NCBI GenBank assembly: GCA_026416095.1
Contig: JAOAFV010000009.1
Coordinates: forward strand, 1 to 60,893
Source: Bacteroidales bacterium
GTDB lineage: Bacteria > Bacteroidota > Bacteroidia > Bacteroidales > GWA2-32-17
Length of the DNA stretch: 60,893 nucleotides
Reading direction: 5' to 3'
Shown here: positions 39,049-47,202 of the stretch, piece by piece
Position numbering within the stretch: position 1 is the stretch's first letter
How the letters are laid out: every line of letters starts with the position of its first letter
The notes under the pieces: generated by a model
Databases searched by the model: none
What the model was told of the DNA's origin: nothing
What the model saw: only the letters and a program-made list of their open reading frames with translations
Made by a program: the position numbers and the translations under genes

Positions 39049-39477
39049 TTAAGTTAAATCAATAATTAATTTTATTTTTAATAATTCATTAAAATAAAAT
39101 TCTTTAATTTCGTTTACATTACCCTTTTTTATTTCAAGCAAAATTTTATTTTCTTTATAATCAACAATTTTACCTTTTAGCTTAGTGCCCGTGTTTGTAG
39201 TTACTTCTACTTTTTCTCCTTTATGTCTAATAATTTGAATAGGGTATTTTAAAGGCCTGTCGAGCCCTGGTGAAGATACTGTTAGTTCAATATTTTCTGA
39301 GTCTTTTAAATTTTTTTGTATAAAACGCATAATTTTTTCACAATCATCAAGAGTAATTCCATCATAACTTTCTGCAAAAATGCAATATTTATCTTTTTTT
39401 TCTTCAACAACTTCAAGAATTTCAAAATATTTTCCCAAATCTGTTTGCTGGGCAATATGTTTTAGCTTTTCTTTCAT
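39049..39477 (-). CDS. rimP: Ribosome maturation factor RimP
   Basis: A 142-residue two-domain protein needed for 30S assembly. The N-terminal KH-like domain contains ITLDDCEKIMRFIQKNL and ELTVSSPGLDRPLKYPIQ, the family signature (SSPGxxRPL); the C-terminal SH3-like domain has GTKLKGKIVDYKENKILLEI. First gene of rimP-nusA-infB. Its leader holds a GC-rich hairpin and it starts about 34 nt after the predicted transcription start. Confidence 0.93.
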   Translation of the reverse strand: MKEKLKHIAQQTDLGKYFEILEVVEEKKDKYCIFAESYDGITLDDCEKIMRFIQKNLKDSENIELTVSSPGLDRPLKYPIQIIRHKGEKVEVTTNTGTKLKGKIVDYKENKILLEIKKGNVNEIKEFYFNELLKIKLIIDLT

Positions 39478-39494
39478 ATTTTAAATAAAAATAT

Positions 39495-39509
39495 AGGGGC
39501 ATTGCCCCT
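39495..39509 (-). promoter_or_regulatory. GC-rich leader hairpin of rimP-nusA-infB (possible attenuator)
   Basis: On the minus strand AGGGGC-AAT-GCCCCT forms a 6-bp stem (five G-C pairs) with a 3-nt loop, followed by the U-rich ATATTTTTATTT, the shape of a small intrinsic terminator. It lies between the promoter (39519-39549) and ATG 39477, at the very 5' end of the transcript. The stem stands out in DNA of about a quarter G+C. It could also be a transcript-stabilising hairpin or, less likely, a distant terminator for the transporter genes upstream. Confidence 0.55.
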
Positions 39510-39518
39510 TTTAAACTA

Positions 39519-39549
39519 CAAAGTTAACAAATATTTTTTATGCAACAAA
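39519..39549 (-). promoter_or_regulatory. Canonical promoter TTTG-N19-TAACTTTG for rimP-nusA-infB
   Basis: TTTG (39546-39549) and TAACTTTG (39519-39526), separated by 19 nt, match both Bacteroidota promoter elements at the ideal spacing. The predicted transcript starts about 7 nt downstream, just before the hairpin. Confidence 0.7.
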
Positions 39550-39752
39550 AATTTTTAAAGAAATTTGCACTAAAATGAACTTAAAAAGTTAGGTTAAAGC
39601 CAGACCAAATGAAGGATCATAGTCAAAGCGATAATCTTTTAATAATATTCAATTTTTGATTCATTATCTATTTTCAAAATTTTTTAAAATTTCCAATGGT
39701 TAAAATTTATAAGTATCAATTTTATGTGTTTAGCACATTAAAAGTTAAGCGA

Positions 39753-41153
39753 TTATTCTTTAAAATTTTTTAAGTTATTAGATTCATAACTTTTAACTTC
39801 TTTTACAAACTCTGGGAATAAGAAAAGTAAGGCGATTAGATTAGGAATAGTCATAAAAGTAATAACCATATCAACGAAGTTCCATACTAGATCTATACCC
39901 CAAACACATCCAAAAAAAGTAAAGAGCGCGAAAATAAAATAGTAGTATTTTATATACCTATAACCAAGGATATATTGAATCCCTCTAGAGCCGTAGTAAG
40001 ACCAACCAATAATGGTAGTGAAAGCAAACAAAAATAAGCCTATTCCAACTATATGTTGTCCGATTGGAGGTAAGTTTAAACGGGAAAAACCTTCGTTAAA
40101 GGCAGCGATAGTCATACCTACCCCTTTTATTCCGGAATGCCAAAATCCTGTAACTATTATAACAAGGGCTGTCATAGTGCAAATAACAATTGTATCGATA
40201 AAGGGTTCGAGAGAAGCAACAAATCCTTCGCGTAATGGTATTTTTGTTTTAGCAGCAGCATGTACAATTGGAGCAGACCCTTGTCCTGCTTCATTAGAAA
40301 ATAAACCTCTTCTTACTCCCCAGACAATAGTCCAAAATAAAGTTGCGCCCCCAAACGATGCCACACTATCAGTTCCTGTTAAACCACATTTAACAATAAG
40401 CCAAAGCGAAGGTATAAAATCTTTGTAATGAGCAGCTATAATCAATAAAGCAGAAATTATATACGTAAAAGCCATAAATGGTACCAATCTAACAGCCACT
40501 TCGGCAATTCGTTTTATGCCTCCTACAATGATAATTAAAACAATAGAGCTCAAAATTAAGCCGGTAATATAAGGTGGTATATTATAGTTAGTTTTCATTA
40601 CATCGCTAATGCCATTAGCTTGAGCAAGATTACCTGTTCCTAACGAGCACAAAATTAAAGCAACAGAAAAGATAATTGCAAGTACTTTTGCCCATTTACC
40701 AATAAATTTATAAAGACCTCTTTCAATATAAAACATAGGACCTCCCGACACTGTACCATCTTCGTTAATTATTCTATATTTTAATGAAAGAGTGCATTCT
40801 ACCATTTTAAGCATCATCCCAAGAAATCCAGTTACCCAAATCCAAAAAAGAGCTCCTGGACCTCCAAAGTATATTGCTAAAGAAACACCAACTATATTAC
40901 CTGTTCCAACAGTAGAAGCAAGAGCTGAAGTTAATGCTCTTAAATGATTAACATCGCCAGTATCTTTGGGGTTGTCATAAAAACCAAGAGTTATTTTCCA
41001 AGAATGCACAAAATTCCTTATTTGTAAAAATTTCATCCTAATTGTAAAATATAAACCAATAGGAACAAGAAAAGCAACAATTAAATAACCTCCTACATAT
41101 TCATTGTAAATGCTTATTATTTTGTTCAACTGTTCTAAAACTTCATTCATCAT
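39753..41153 (-). CDS. Sodium:alanine symporter family protein (AGCS)
   Basis: A 466-residue inner-membrane carrier with about eleven membrane helices. Family stretches: LYFTIRMKFLQIRNFVHSW, ALASTVGTGNIVGVSLAIYF (substrate/ion site), FWIWVTGFLGM, RRGLFSNEAGQGSAPIVHAA and TIIGWSYYGSRGIQYI. AGCS carriers take up alanine or glycine with sodium. A second start codon follows the first (MM). It lies 8 nt after an NSS-family transporter gene and is the last of a three-gene operon led by a PD40-OmpA protein. Confidence 0.92.
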   Translation of the reverse strand: MMNEVLEQLNKIISIYNEYVGGYLIVAFLVPIGLYFTIRMKFLQIRNFVHSWKITLGFYDNPKDTGDVNHLRALTSALASTVGTGNIVGVSLAIYFGGPGALFWIWVTGFLGMMLKMVECTLSLKYRIINEDGTVSGGPMFYIERGLYKFIGKWAKVLAIIFSVALILCSLGTGNLAQANGISDVMKTNYNIPPYITGLILSSIVLIIIVGGIKRIAEVAVRLVPFMAFTYIISALLIIAAHYKDFIPSLWLIVKCGLTGTDSVASFGGATLFWTIVWGVRRGLFSNEAGQGSAPIVHAAAKTKIPLREGFVASLEPFIDTIVICTMTALVIIVTGFWHSGIKGVGMTIAAFNEGFSRLNLPPIGQHIVGIGLFLFAFTTIIGWSYYGSRGIQYILGYRYIKYYYFIFALFTFFGCVWGIDLVWNFVDMVITFMTIPNLIALLFLFPEFVKEVKSYESNNLKNFKE

Positions 41154-41161
41154 AAAATTTA

Positions 41162-42529
41162 TTAAATTATACCTAACCCATTTAAAAAAATAACTAATAT
41201 AACTGGTGGAGCTATGAATTTAATTACGAATAAAATTACTGGAGAGATAATATTGTAAATTTTATTATCATTTGGAGATATAACAGAAACTTCTTTTTTA
41301 ACAACATTTGAATGTAACTTCCATCCTACAAACAATGTAATTAATAAAGCACCAAGGGGCAATAAAATATTAGAAGATAAGAAATCCATAACATCAAATA
41401 TATACATTGTTTTTGTTGTCCCCATTTCGGAAGAAACACTGAAGTGAATATGAATATTCTTAAAAGTATTCCACGAAAGAGTTGCAAAAACTCCTAAAAA
41501 AGAAATAAGAGCTGTTGAAATAATTGTTGATTTTTTTCTTGAAAATTTTAATTCTTCTGTTGCAATAGCCACTATAACTTCTAGAACAGAGATAGAAGAT
41601 GTTAAAGCAGCAATAAAGAGTAGAATAAAAAAGATACCACCAACTATGTTACCAAAAGGTAATTTTTCAAAAATACCTGGCAGTGTTACGAAAACTAAAC
41701 CTGGACCTTGTTGTGGTGAATACCCAAAAGCAAAAAGAGTAGGAAAAATCATTAATCCTGCAAGAAAAGCAACAAATAAATCGGAAAGAGAAGTAGAAGA
41801 AGTAATAAAACACAAATTACTTTCTTTTTTCACATAAGAACCATAAGTTAACATAGCTCCCATACCAATACTTAAAGAAAAGAAGGCTTGCCCCATTGCA
41901 GCAAGTATTGTTTTTCCAGTTACTTTAGAAAAATCTGGATTAAGATAAAATTTTACTCCTTCAAATGAATTTTCAAGGGTTAGAGCTCTAATTATAAGCA
42001 AAATGAGCATAAAAAATAATATAGGCATTAGAATTTTTGAATATTTTTCAATTCCTTTCTGTACCCCTTTAAAAACAATAATAGCTGTAAATATCAAAAA
42101 CAATAATTGCCAAAATAGAGGAAGGTACGAGTTGTCTTTAAAATTCAAAAAGTAATTGGAGTAGTTAGTACCAAACACTTTAGCACTAAAACATGCATAT
42201 ATGTAATGCATAGTCCAACCAGCAACAGTACTATAAAAAGCCAAAATTATAAAGGCGGCAATTAAACCAAGAATTCCAATTATTTTCCAGAATTTATACT
42301 GTCTAAAGCAACCAATAACATTCGACTGAAAATGACGCCCTATAAGCATTTCGGCAGTCATAAGAGGAATACCAAGAAAAATAACGATAAATAGGTAAAT
42401 TAATAAAAAAGCACCTCCACCATTTTCACCAACTATGTACGGAAATCGCCATATATTCCCAAGCCCCACAGCAGAACCTGCTGCCGCAAGTATTACTCCT
42501 AATGTAGAATTAAAATTTTCTCTTTTCAT
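41162..42529 (-). CDS. Neurotransmitter:sodium symporter family transporter (NSS/SNF)
   Basis: A 455-residue LeuT-fold transporter with about twelve helices. The N-terminal signature GSAVGLGNIWRFPYIVGENG with GGGAF is intact (TM1 unwound region), and ALTSSISVLEVIVAIATEEL in TM8 carries sodium-site residues. Members import amino acids with sodium; the exact substrate is not predictable. It follows a PD40-OmpA gene by 14 nt and precedes an AGCS carrier by 8 nt, so two sodium-coupled carriers are made together. Confidence 0.92.
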   Translation of the reverse strand: MKRENFNSTLGVILAAAGSAVGLGNIWRFPYIVGENGGGAFLLIYLFIVIFLGIPLMTAEMLIGRHFQSNVIGCFRQYKFWKIIGILGLIAAFIILAFYSTVAGWTMHYIYACFSAKVFGTNYSNYFLNFKDNSYLPLFWQLLFLIFTAIIVFKGVQKGIEKYSKILMPILFFMLILLIIRALTLENSFEGVKFYLNPDFSKVTGKTILAAMGQAFFSLSIGMGAMLTYGSYVKKESNLCFITSSTSLSDLFVAFLAGLMIFPTLFAFGYSPQQGPGLVFVTLPGIFEKLPFGNIVGGIFFILLFIAALTSSISVLEVIVAIATEELKFSRKKSTIISTALISFLGVFATLSWNTFKNIHIHFSVSSEMGTTKTMYIFDVMDFLSSNILLPLGALLITLFVGWKLHSNVVKKEVSVISPNDNKIYNIISPVILFVIKFIAPPVILVIFLNGLGII

Positions 42530-42543
42530 AATTATACTACAAT

Positions 42544-44544
42544 TTATTCAGGAATATCTGGAATATAATTTGTTGAAAGTACTTTAAACTCGGTTCTTCT
42601 ATTTAATTGGTTTGCAAGTTCCTTTAATTTCTCATCTTGAAGTGAGTTTATGAATTCAGGGGTTAAAACTGTATTTTCTTTAAAAGGAAGATAAGTTGCC
42701 ATTCGTGGGGTTATGGTTTTGGGCCTGTTTTTTCCATAGCCTTTTGCTACAATACGTTCCTTATCTATACCTTTCGAAATTAAATAATCAACAACCGATT
42801 GTGCTCTACGCTGCGAAAGAATAATATTACTCAATGAATCTCCCACCATGTCGGTATGAGAGCCCAATTCTATGGTTATGTTAGGATTAGCATTAAGAAT
42901 ATCAATTAATTTATTTAGTTCTTTTTTTGCTTCGGGTCTTAGTTCCCATTTAGCAAAATCATAATATATATTTTCAATTTCAACTGGTTCAGTAATTGGC
43001 GAAAGATAAAAAGTCTCACTAAATATTTTGCTATCAGATAATTCTTGAGTAGAAATTTTAATTTTTTGAACAAGATAACCATCTTTTTTGGCAAGAATAA
43101 TATACTTAGTAAAGGGGTTTAATTTATATTTAAAAGTACCATTTTCTCCAGTTGAAATGTCAAGATCGGTTCCATCACTTCCAACAATTTTTACATTTGC
43201 ATTACTTATAGGTTTATCGGTTATTGCATCTTTAATAACACCTTGCACTACAAATTCTATTGGTGGTAACACAAATTTGTAGATATCGTCTTTTCCTTTA
43301 CCTCCTGGCCGCGAAGAGCAAAATAATCCTTCTTCTACGCCTTTTTTAAATACAATACCAAAATCATCGGAAGAAGAATTTATTGGATATCGCATATTTT
43401 CTACAATCCATTCACCATCGGCATCTTTTAATGCTTTAAAAATATCGAGGCCACCCATTCCAATGTGTCCATTCGAAGCAAAATATAATACTCCATTATC
43501 TCTAATAAAAGGATATAATTCATCGCCTGGTGTATTTATAGGCATATTTAAATTTTGAGGGGCCGAAAATTTGCTATTTTTGTTTGGTCGTTTCATAAAA
43601 TAAATATCGTAACCACCAAAGCCACCAGGAGCATTAGCAGCAAAATACAACGTTGTTCCATCAGGAGATAAACTTGGATGTCCGGCTGATACACTATCTC
43701 CAAAAGTTGTTATTTGCTCGCAAGTACTCCAATCTTCACCAGGTGCACGAGTTGCTCTATATATCTGACATCCAAGTTTTATACCCCTAATAATCTTACA
43801 TCGAGTAAAAAACATCTCATTGTAATCTGCCGAAAAAGTAGGTGTTCCATCGTCGTATTCTGAATTTACTGTGTCGTTAAGAGGAGTTGGTTTATCCCAT
43901 TTACCAGATCGCAAGAAGTTTATTTCAAAAATGTCACTAAATAAAGAGCCGGTTACAGGATTAATCTTCGTACCATGTAGTCCTTCGCGTGTGCTTGTAA
44001 AATAAATAGTAGTATAATCATCGTTTGCATAATTACAACCAAAGTCACTTTCTTTTGAATTAATCTCTTTAAAATTTTCTATTACATAGCGTGTAGGATT
44101 TTCTATCCACTGGTTTATAGAGGTACATATTTTAAGTGCTCTTTGTGCTAATGTATCGGCTGGCTTATATTGTAAATATTCTTTATATTGGTCAATTGCT
44201 TCAGAATATTTTTCATTAGCTTTTAACATTTCGGCAAGGTAAAAGTAAGAAATAGGGTCGTAATAGCCTCTTTGAATTGCACGTCTATAAGCTGCTTCTG
44301 CTTTAGCTGTTTGATTCATTAGTCTATAGCATTCTGCAATCTTAAATTGTATATAAGCTTTTTCGTATTTATTTTCCGATTTTTTTAATAAAGTTTCATA
44401 CAATGTTAGTGCTTTATAATACTCCTTAGATGCAAAAGCTAAATCGGCTTTTTTTGTGTTCTTACTGAAATATTCTTCCTGAGCGAAAATGGAGATAAAA
44501 TTAATTATAGTAAAAAAAATAAAAATATAAACATGTAACTTCAT
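42544..44544 (-). CDS. TPR-PD40-OmpA envelope protein
   Basis: A 666-residue exported protein (leader ending ISIFAQ). Residues about 20-150 hold TPR helices (YYKALTLYETLLKKSENKYE, ECYRLMNQTAKAEAAYRRAI); 165-420 a PD40 propeller (TVNSEYDDGTPTFSADYNEM, SVSAGHPSLSPDGTTLYF, GGYDIYFM); 430-510 CarboxypepD_reg; and 520-655 an OmpA domain (ELGSHTDMVGDSLSNIILSQ, RRTEFKVLS) with a TITPRMATYLPFKENTVL insertion before the last strand. The frame extends to 44604, but ATG 44544 gives the proper leader and lies just past a -7 box. Domain order resembles T9SS/gliding PorE-type proteins; that link is inference. First gene of an operon with two transporters. Confidence 0.88.
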   Translation of the reverse strand: MKLHVYIFIFFTIINFISIFAQEEYFSKNTKKADLAFASKEYYKALTLYETLLKKSENKYEKAYIQFKIAECYRLMNQTAKAEAAYRRAIQRGYYDPISYFYLAEMLKANEKYSEAIDQYKEYLQYKPADTLAQRALKICTSINQWIENPTRYVIENFKEINSKESDFGCNYANDDYTTIYFTSTREGLHGTKINPVTGSLFSDIFEINFLRSGKWDKPTPLNDTVNSEYDDGTPTFSADYNEMFFTRCKIIRGIKLGCQIYRATRAPGEDWSTCEQITTFGDSVSAGHPSLSPDGTTLYFAANAPGGFGGYDIYFMKRPNKNSKFSAPQNLNMPINTPGDELYPFIRDNGVLYFASNGHIGMGGLDIFKALKDADGEWIVENMRYPINSSSDDFGIVFKKGVEEGLFCSSRPGGKGKDDIYKFVLPPIEFVVQGVIKDAITDKPISNANVKIVGSDGTDLDISTGENGTFKYKLNPFTKYIILAKKDGYLVQKIKISTQELSDSKIFSETFYLSPITEPVEIENIYYDFAKWELRPEAKKELNKLIDILNANPNITIELGSHTDMVGDSLSNIILSQRRAQSVVDYLISKGIDKERIVAKGYGKNRPKTITPRMATYLPFKENTVLTPEFINSLQDEKLKELANQLNRRTEFKVLSTNYIPDIPE

Positions 44545-44550
44545 AATTCG

Positions 44551-44558
44551 CAAAGATA
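44551..44558 (-). promoter_or_regulatory. -7 box (TATCTTTG), near-leaderless start
   Basis: An exact TAnnTTTG match on the minus strand ending only 6 nt before ATG 44544. If used, transcription would begin at or beside the start codon. Confidence 0.5.
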
Positions 44559-44604
44559 TAAAAAATTTAAACATAAAAAATAAAGCAAAAAACATTGCGT
44601 TCAA

Positions 44605-44644
44605 ATTAACAAGGTTATAATCTAATTAACATTGTTATAATCTA
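44605..44644. repeat. 20-nt tandem repeat, two copies, upstream of the PD40/transporter operon
   Basis: attaacaaggttataatcta (44605-44624) is followed directly by attaacattgttataatcta (44625-44644); the copies differ at two positions. It lies about 50-90 nt upstream of the -7 box at 44551-44558, a normal activator-site position. No protein is known to bind it. Confidence 0.6.
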
Positions 44645-44754
44645 ATGTGTGGTTAAGAAAATATTTTGTTATTTGGCAATTCAAAACACTTGTTAAGTGT
44701 TTAGTTAAAAAAAACAAGGAGAATAACTAATTTAAAAAAAATTTTTTTCATATT

Positions 44755-46188
44755 TTACAAATTAAGAAGTTCTTTTAGGAAATTAAACAACAATCTTACT
44801 CCTACTCCTGTTCCTTCGATACCTCTATAAGAGTCTCTTTGATCGAGGAAAGCAGGACCTGCAATATCAAGGTGTATCCAAGGATACTCAACAAAATGTT
44901 GTAGAAATTTAGCGGCTGTTATTGCCCCAGCATATTTACCACCAATATTTTTAATATCAGCTATTTCAGATTTAATCATATCGTTGTAGTCGTCCCACAA
45001 AGGGAATTTGACAATTCTTTCGTAAGTATAAAAACTTACTTCTTCAAGTAATTTAAATACTTTATCTTCGGCTGTTGAAAAAGCAACAATTGCATTTTTT
45101 CCTACGGCAGCAGAAGCAGAGCCTGTTAAAGTTGCGATATCAATAACAAGTTGAGGATTATATTTTTTAGCGTAATGTAAAGCATCGGCAAGAATAAGTC
45201 GTCCTTCGGCGTCAGAATTAAGCATTTCAACAGTTAAACCACTCATCATTGTAATTATTTCGCCTGGTACTTGAGCATTAAAACCTGGACGATTATCGGT
45301 AGTAGGAATTAATCCTATAGCATATATTGGAATGTTACTTTTCCATAGTGAATAAATAGTACCTACAACAGCAGCCCCTCCACTCATATCCGATTTCATA
45401 CCAACAATGTGTTCCGACGATTTTAGATTTATACCACCTGTATCGAAAGTTATACCTTTACCTACTAATATTGTAGGATTTTGTTGTAACACGTGATTTG
45501 GCTTATAAATTATTTCTATGAATGCTGGAGGATCTACACTACCTTTATTTACAGCAAGCAGTCCTCCCATTTTCATTTTTGTAATTGCTGTCTTGTCATA
45601 AATGTTTACTTTAATATGCTCTCCTTTAAATAATTCAAACACATAATCGCAAAAATATACCGTATTAAGTACATTTGAAGGTTCATTTATAAGGTCACGC
45701 GCAATATATACTCCCTCAAGCAAATATTTTAAATAAACTAAATCAACTGTTTTTATAGTTTCATCTAAAATATATACATTTTTTAATTTTGTTTTTTTCT
45801 CTTCTTTTGTTTTATATTTGTCAAACTTATAATTAGAAAGAATAATTCCTTCAACACAAGCTATTGAAAAATTTGGATTATTTGTTTTATTTATAATGGA
45901 TAGTGTTTCAATTTTATTTTTTTCTAATATAGAATTTATTTCAAATGATTTTCTTCTTAATTTTTCCAATTCTTTATATTCCTCGTCGTTGGATGGAGGA
46001 ATATAAAAAAACAACCATTTATTGAATAAATTTAGCTCAGCATATTTTTGTTTTTCCAATTGTTCTTTTACATATTTTTCTTCTTCCTTTTTCAGTTTAA
46101 TTTCTTTAAAATCGTCTTTTTCATTAATAATGTACACTATTGTTGATTCTTCTTTAACTTCTTTTATCTTCTCAATTTGTGGAATCAT
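44755..46188 (-). CDS. pepA: Leucyl aminopeptidase family protein (M17)
   Basis: A 477-residue cytoplasmic hexameric metallo-aminopeptidase. Catalytic-domain motifs: VGKGITFDTGGINLKSS (metal Lys/Asp), GMKSDMSGGAAVVG, and the signature NSDAEGRLILADALHYA, then VIDIATLTGSA. The N-terminal domain is divergent, as usual. The frame opens at ATG 46200, but the -7 box TACTTTTG at 46198-46205 covers that codon, so I place the start at ATG 46188 (MIPQIEKIK). Single-gene unit, divergent from the glucosaminidase gene. The symbol follows the family and is not orthology-proven. Confidence 0.9.
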   Translation of the reverse strand: MIPQIEKIKEVKEESTIVYIINEKDDFKEIKLKKEEEKYVKEQLEKQKYAELNLFNKWLFFYIPPSNDEEYKELEKLRRKSFEINSILEKNKIETLSIINKTNNPNFSIACVEGIILSNYKFDKYKTKEEKKTKLKNVYILDETIKTVDLVYLKYLLEGVYIARDLINEPSNVLNTVYFCDYVFELFKGEHIKVNIYDKTAITKMKMGGLLAVNKGSVDPPAFIEIIYKPNHVLQQNPTILVGKGITFDTGGINLKSSEHIVGMKSDMSGGAAVVGTIYSLWKSNIPIYAIGLIPTTDNRPGFNAQVPGEIITMMSGLTVEMLNSDAEGRLILADALHYAKKYNPQLVIDIATLTGSASAAVGKNAIVAFSTAEDKVFKLLEEVSFYTYERIVKFPLWDDYNDMIKSEIADIKNIGGKYAGAITAAKFLQHFVEYPWIHLDIAGPAFLDQRDSYRGIEGTGVGVRLLFNFLKELLNL

Positions 46189-46197
46189 TTTTTTTAA

Positions 46198-46205
46198 CAA
46201 AAGTA
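46198..46205 (-). promoter_or_regulatory. -7 box (TACTTTTG) deciding the aminopeptidase start
   Basis: An exact TAnnTTTG match on the minus strand overlapping an upstream in-frame ATG (46200) and ending 9 nt before ATG 46188. Confidence 0.5.
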
Positions 46206-46241
46206 CAAATTTTTAAAAATAGTAATAAAGTAAATTTTTAA

Positions 46242-46249
46242 TATTTTTG
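46242..46249 (+). promoter_or_regulatory. Putative -7 box (TATTTTTG)
   Basis: An exact TAnnTTTG match 14 nt before ATG 46264. The leader TTTGTAAAAAAGTCTGA is shared with the gene starting at 55695. Confidence 0.5.
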
Positions 46250-46263
46250 TAAAAAAGTCTGAA

Positions 46264-47199
46264 ATGAAAAATATAAATATTATAATTGTTGTTATGTTAC
46301 ATATTTTAGTGTCGTATTCTCAAAATCGACGACAAACGAGAATCGAATTTATAGAAAAATATAAAGGGTTAGCGATTAAGGTAATGAGAAATACAGGTAT
46401 TCCTGCAAGTATTGTTTTAGCGCAGTCGTGTTTAGAGTCGGACGATGGGAATAGTTGGTTGGCAAAAGAAGCTAACAATTTTTTTGGCATAAAATGTGGA
46501 AAAAGTTGGAAAGGAGAAACAATTTATAAAGATGATGACTCTCCAAATGAGTGTTTTAGAAAATATTCGACCGACGAGGAAAGTTTTTATGATTACGCAA
46601 ATTACTTAAAAACTACGCCTCGTTATAGTGAACTTTTTACATACAGTAGCAAAGATTATAATTCGTGGGCCAAAGGTCTAAAAGACAAAGGATATGCAAC
46701 TAACCCTCAATATACTGAATTACTTATAAAAATTATTAATGATTTTCAATTATATCAGTACGACGAAGAAATTGATAAATCAAAAATTGTAGAACAAACG
46801 GCACTAACTGCGGCAGAAGAATGGGCTATGAGAACCAAAATCAAACACGAAGTTAAAATAAATAATGAAGTAAAATACATTATAGTTAAGCCTGGAGATA
46901 ACATTGAATCGTTAGCCAAGGAATTTGATCTGGCAAAGTGGCAAATATTAAAATATAACGATCTTACCCCCGACAGTGTATTAAGAGTTGGAAGCATCAT
47001 TTACATCCAACCAAAAAGAAATAAAGCAGAATTCGGAAAAGATTATCACATTGTAAAACCAGGAGAAACCTTATATAAAATTTCGCAATATTATGCAGTA
47101 AAATTAAAGAAACTACGTTTTAAAAATAATCTAATGAGCGATGAAGAAGTAAAACCAGGTGATACTTTATATTTAAGAAAACGAAAACCAATAAGATAA
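46264..47199 (+). CDS. Secreted glucosaminidase with two LysM domains
   Basis: A 311-residue peptidoglycan hydrolase. After the leader (about residues 1-19) a glucosaminidase (GH73-like) domain spans about 25-165: IEFIEKYKGLAIKVMRNTGI, PASIVLAQSCLESDDGNSWL (catalytic Glu in SCLES), NNFFGIKCGKSW and YDYANYLKTTPRY. Two LysM peptidoglycan-binding modules follow, near 200-250 (YIIVKPGDNIESLAKEFDLA) and 260-305 (YHIVKPGETLYKISQYYAVK). It cleaves glycan strands during wall growth or cell separation. It is 3 nt from glmM-like gene downstream. Confidence 0.92.
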   Translation: MKNINIIIVVMLHILVSYSQNRRQTRIEFIEKYKGLAIKVMRNTGIPASIVLAQSCLESDDGNSWLAKEANNFFGIKCGKSWKGETIYKDDDSPNECFRKYSTDEESFYDYANYLKTTPRYSELFTYSSKDYNSWAKGLKDKGYATNPQYTELLIKIINDFQLYQYDEEIDKSKIVEQTALTAAEEWAMRTKIKHEVKINNEVKYIIVKPGDNIESLAKEFDLAKWQILKYNDLTPDSVLRVGSIIYIQPKRNKAEFGKDYHIVKPGETLYKISQYYAVKLKKLRFKNNLMSDEEVKPGDTLYLRKRKPIR

Positions 47200-47202
47200 A
47201 AC

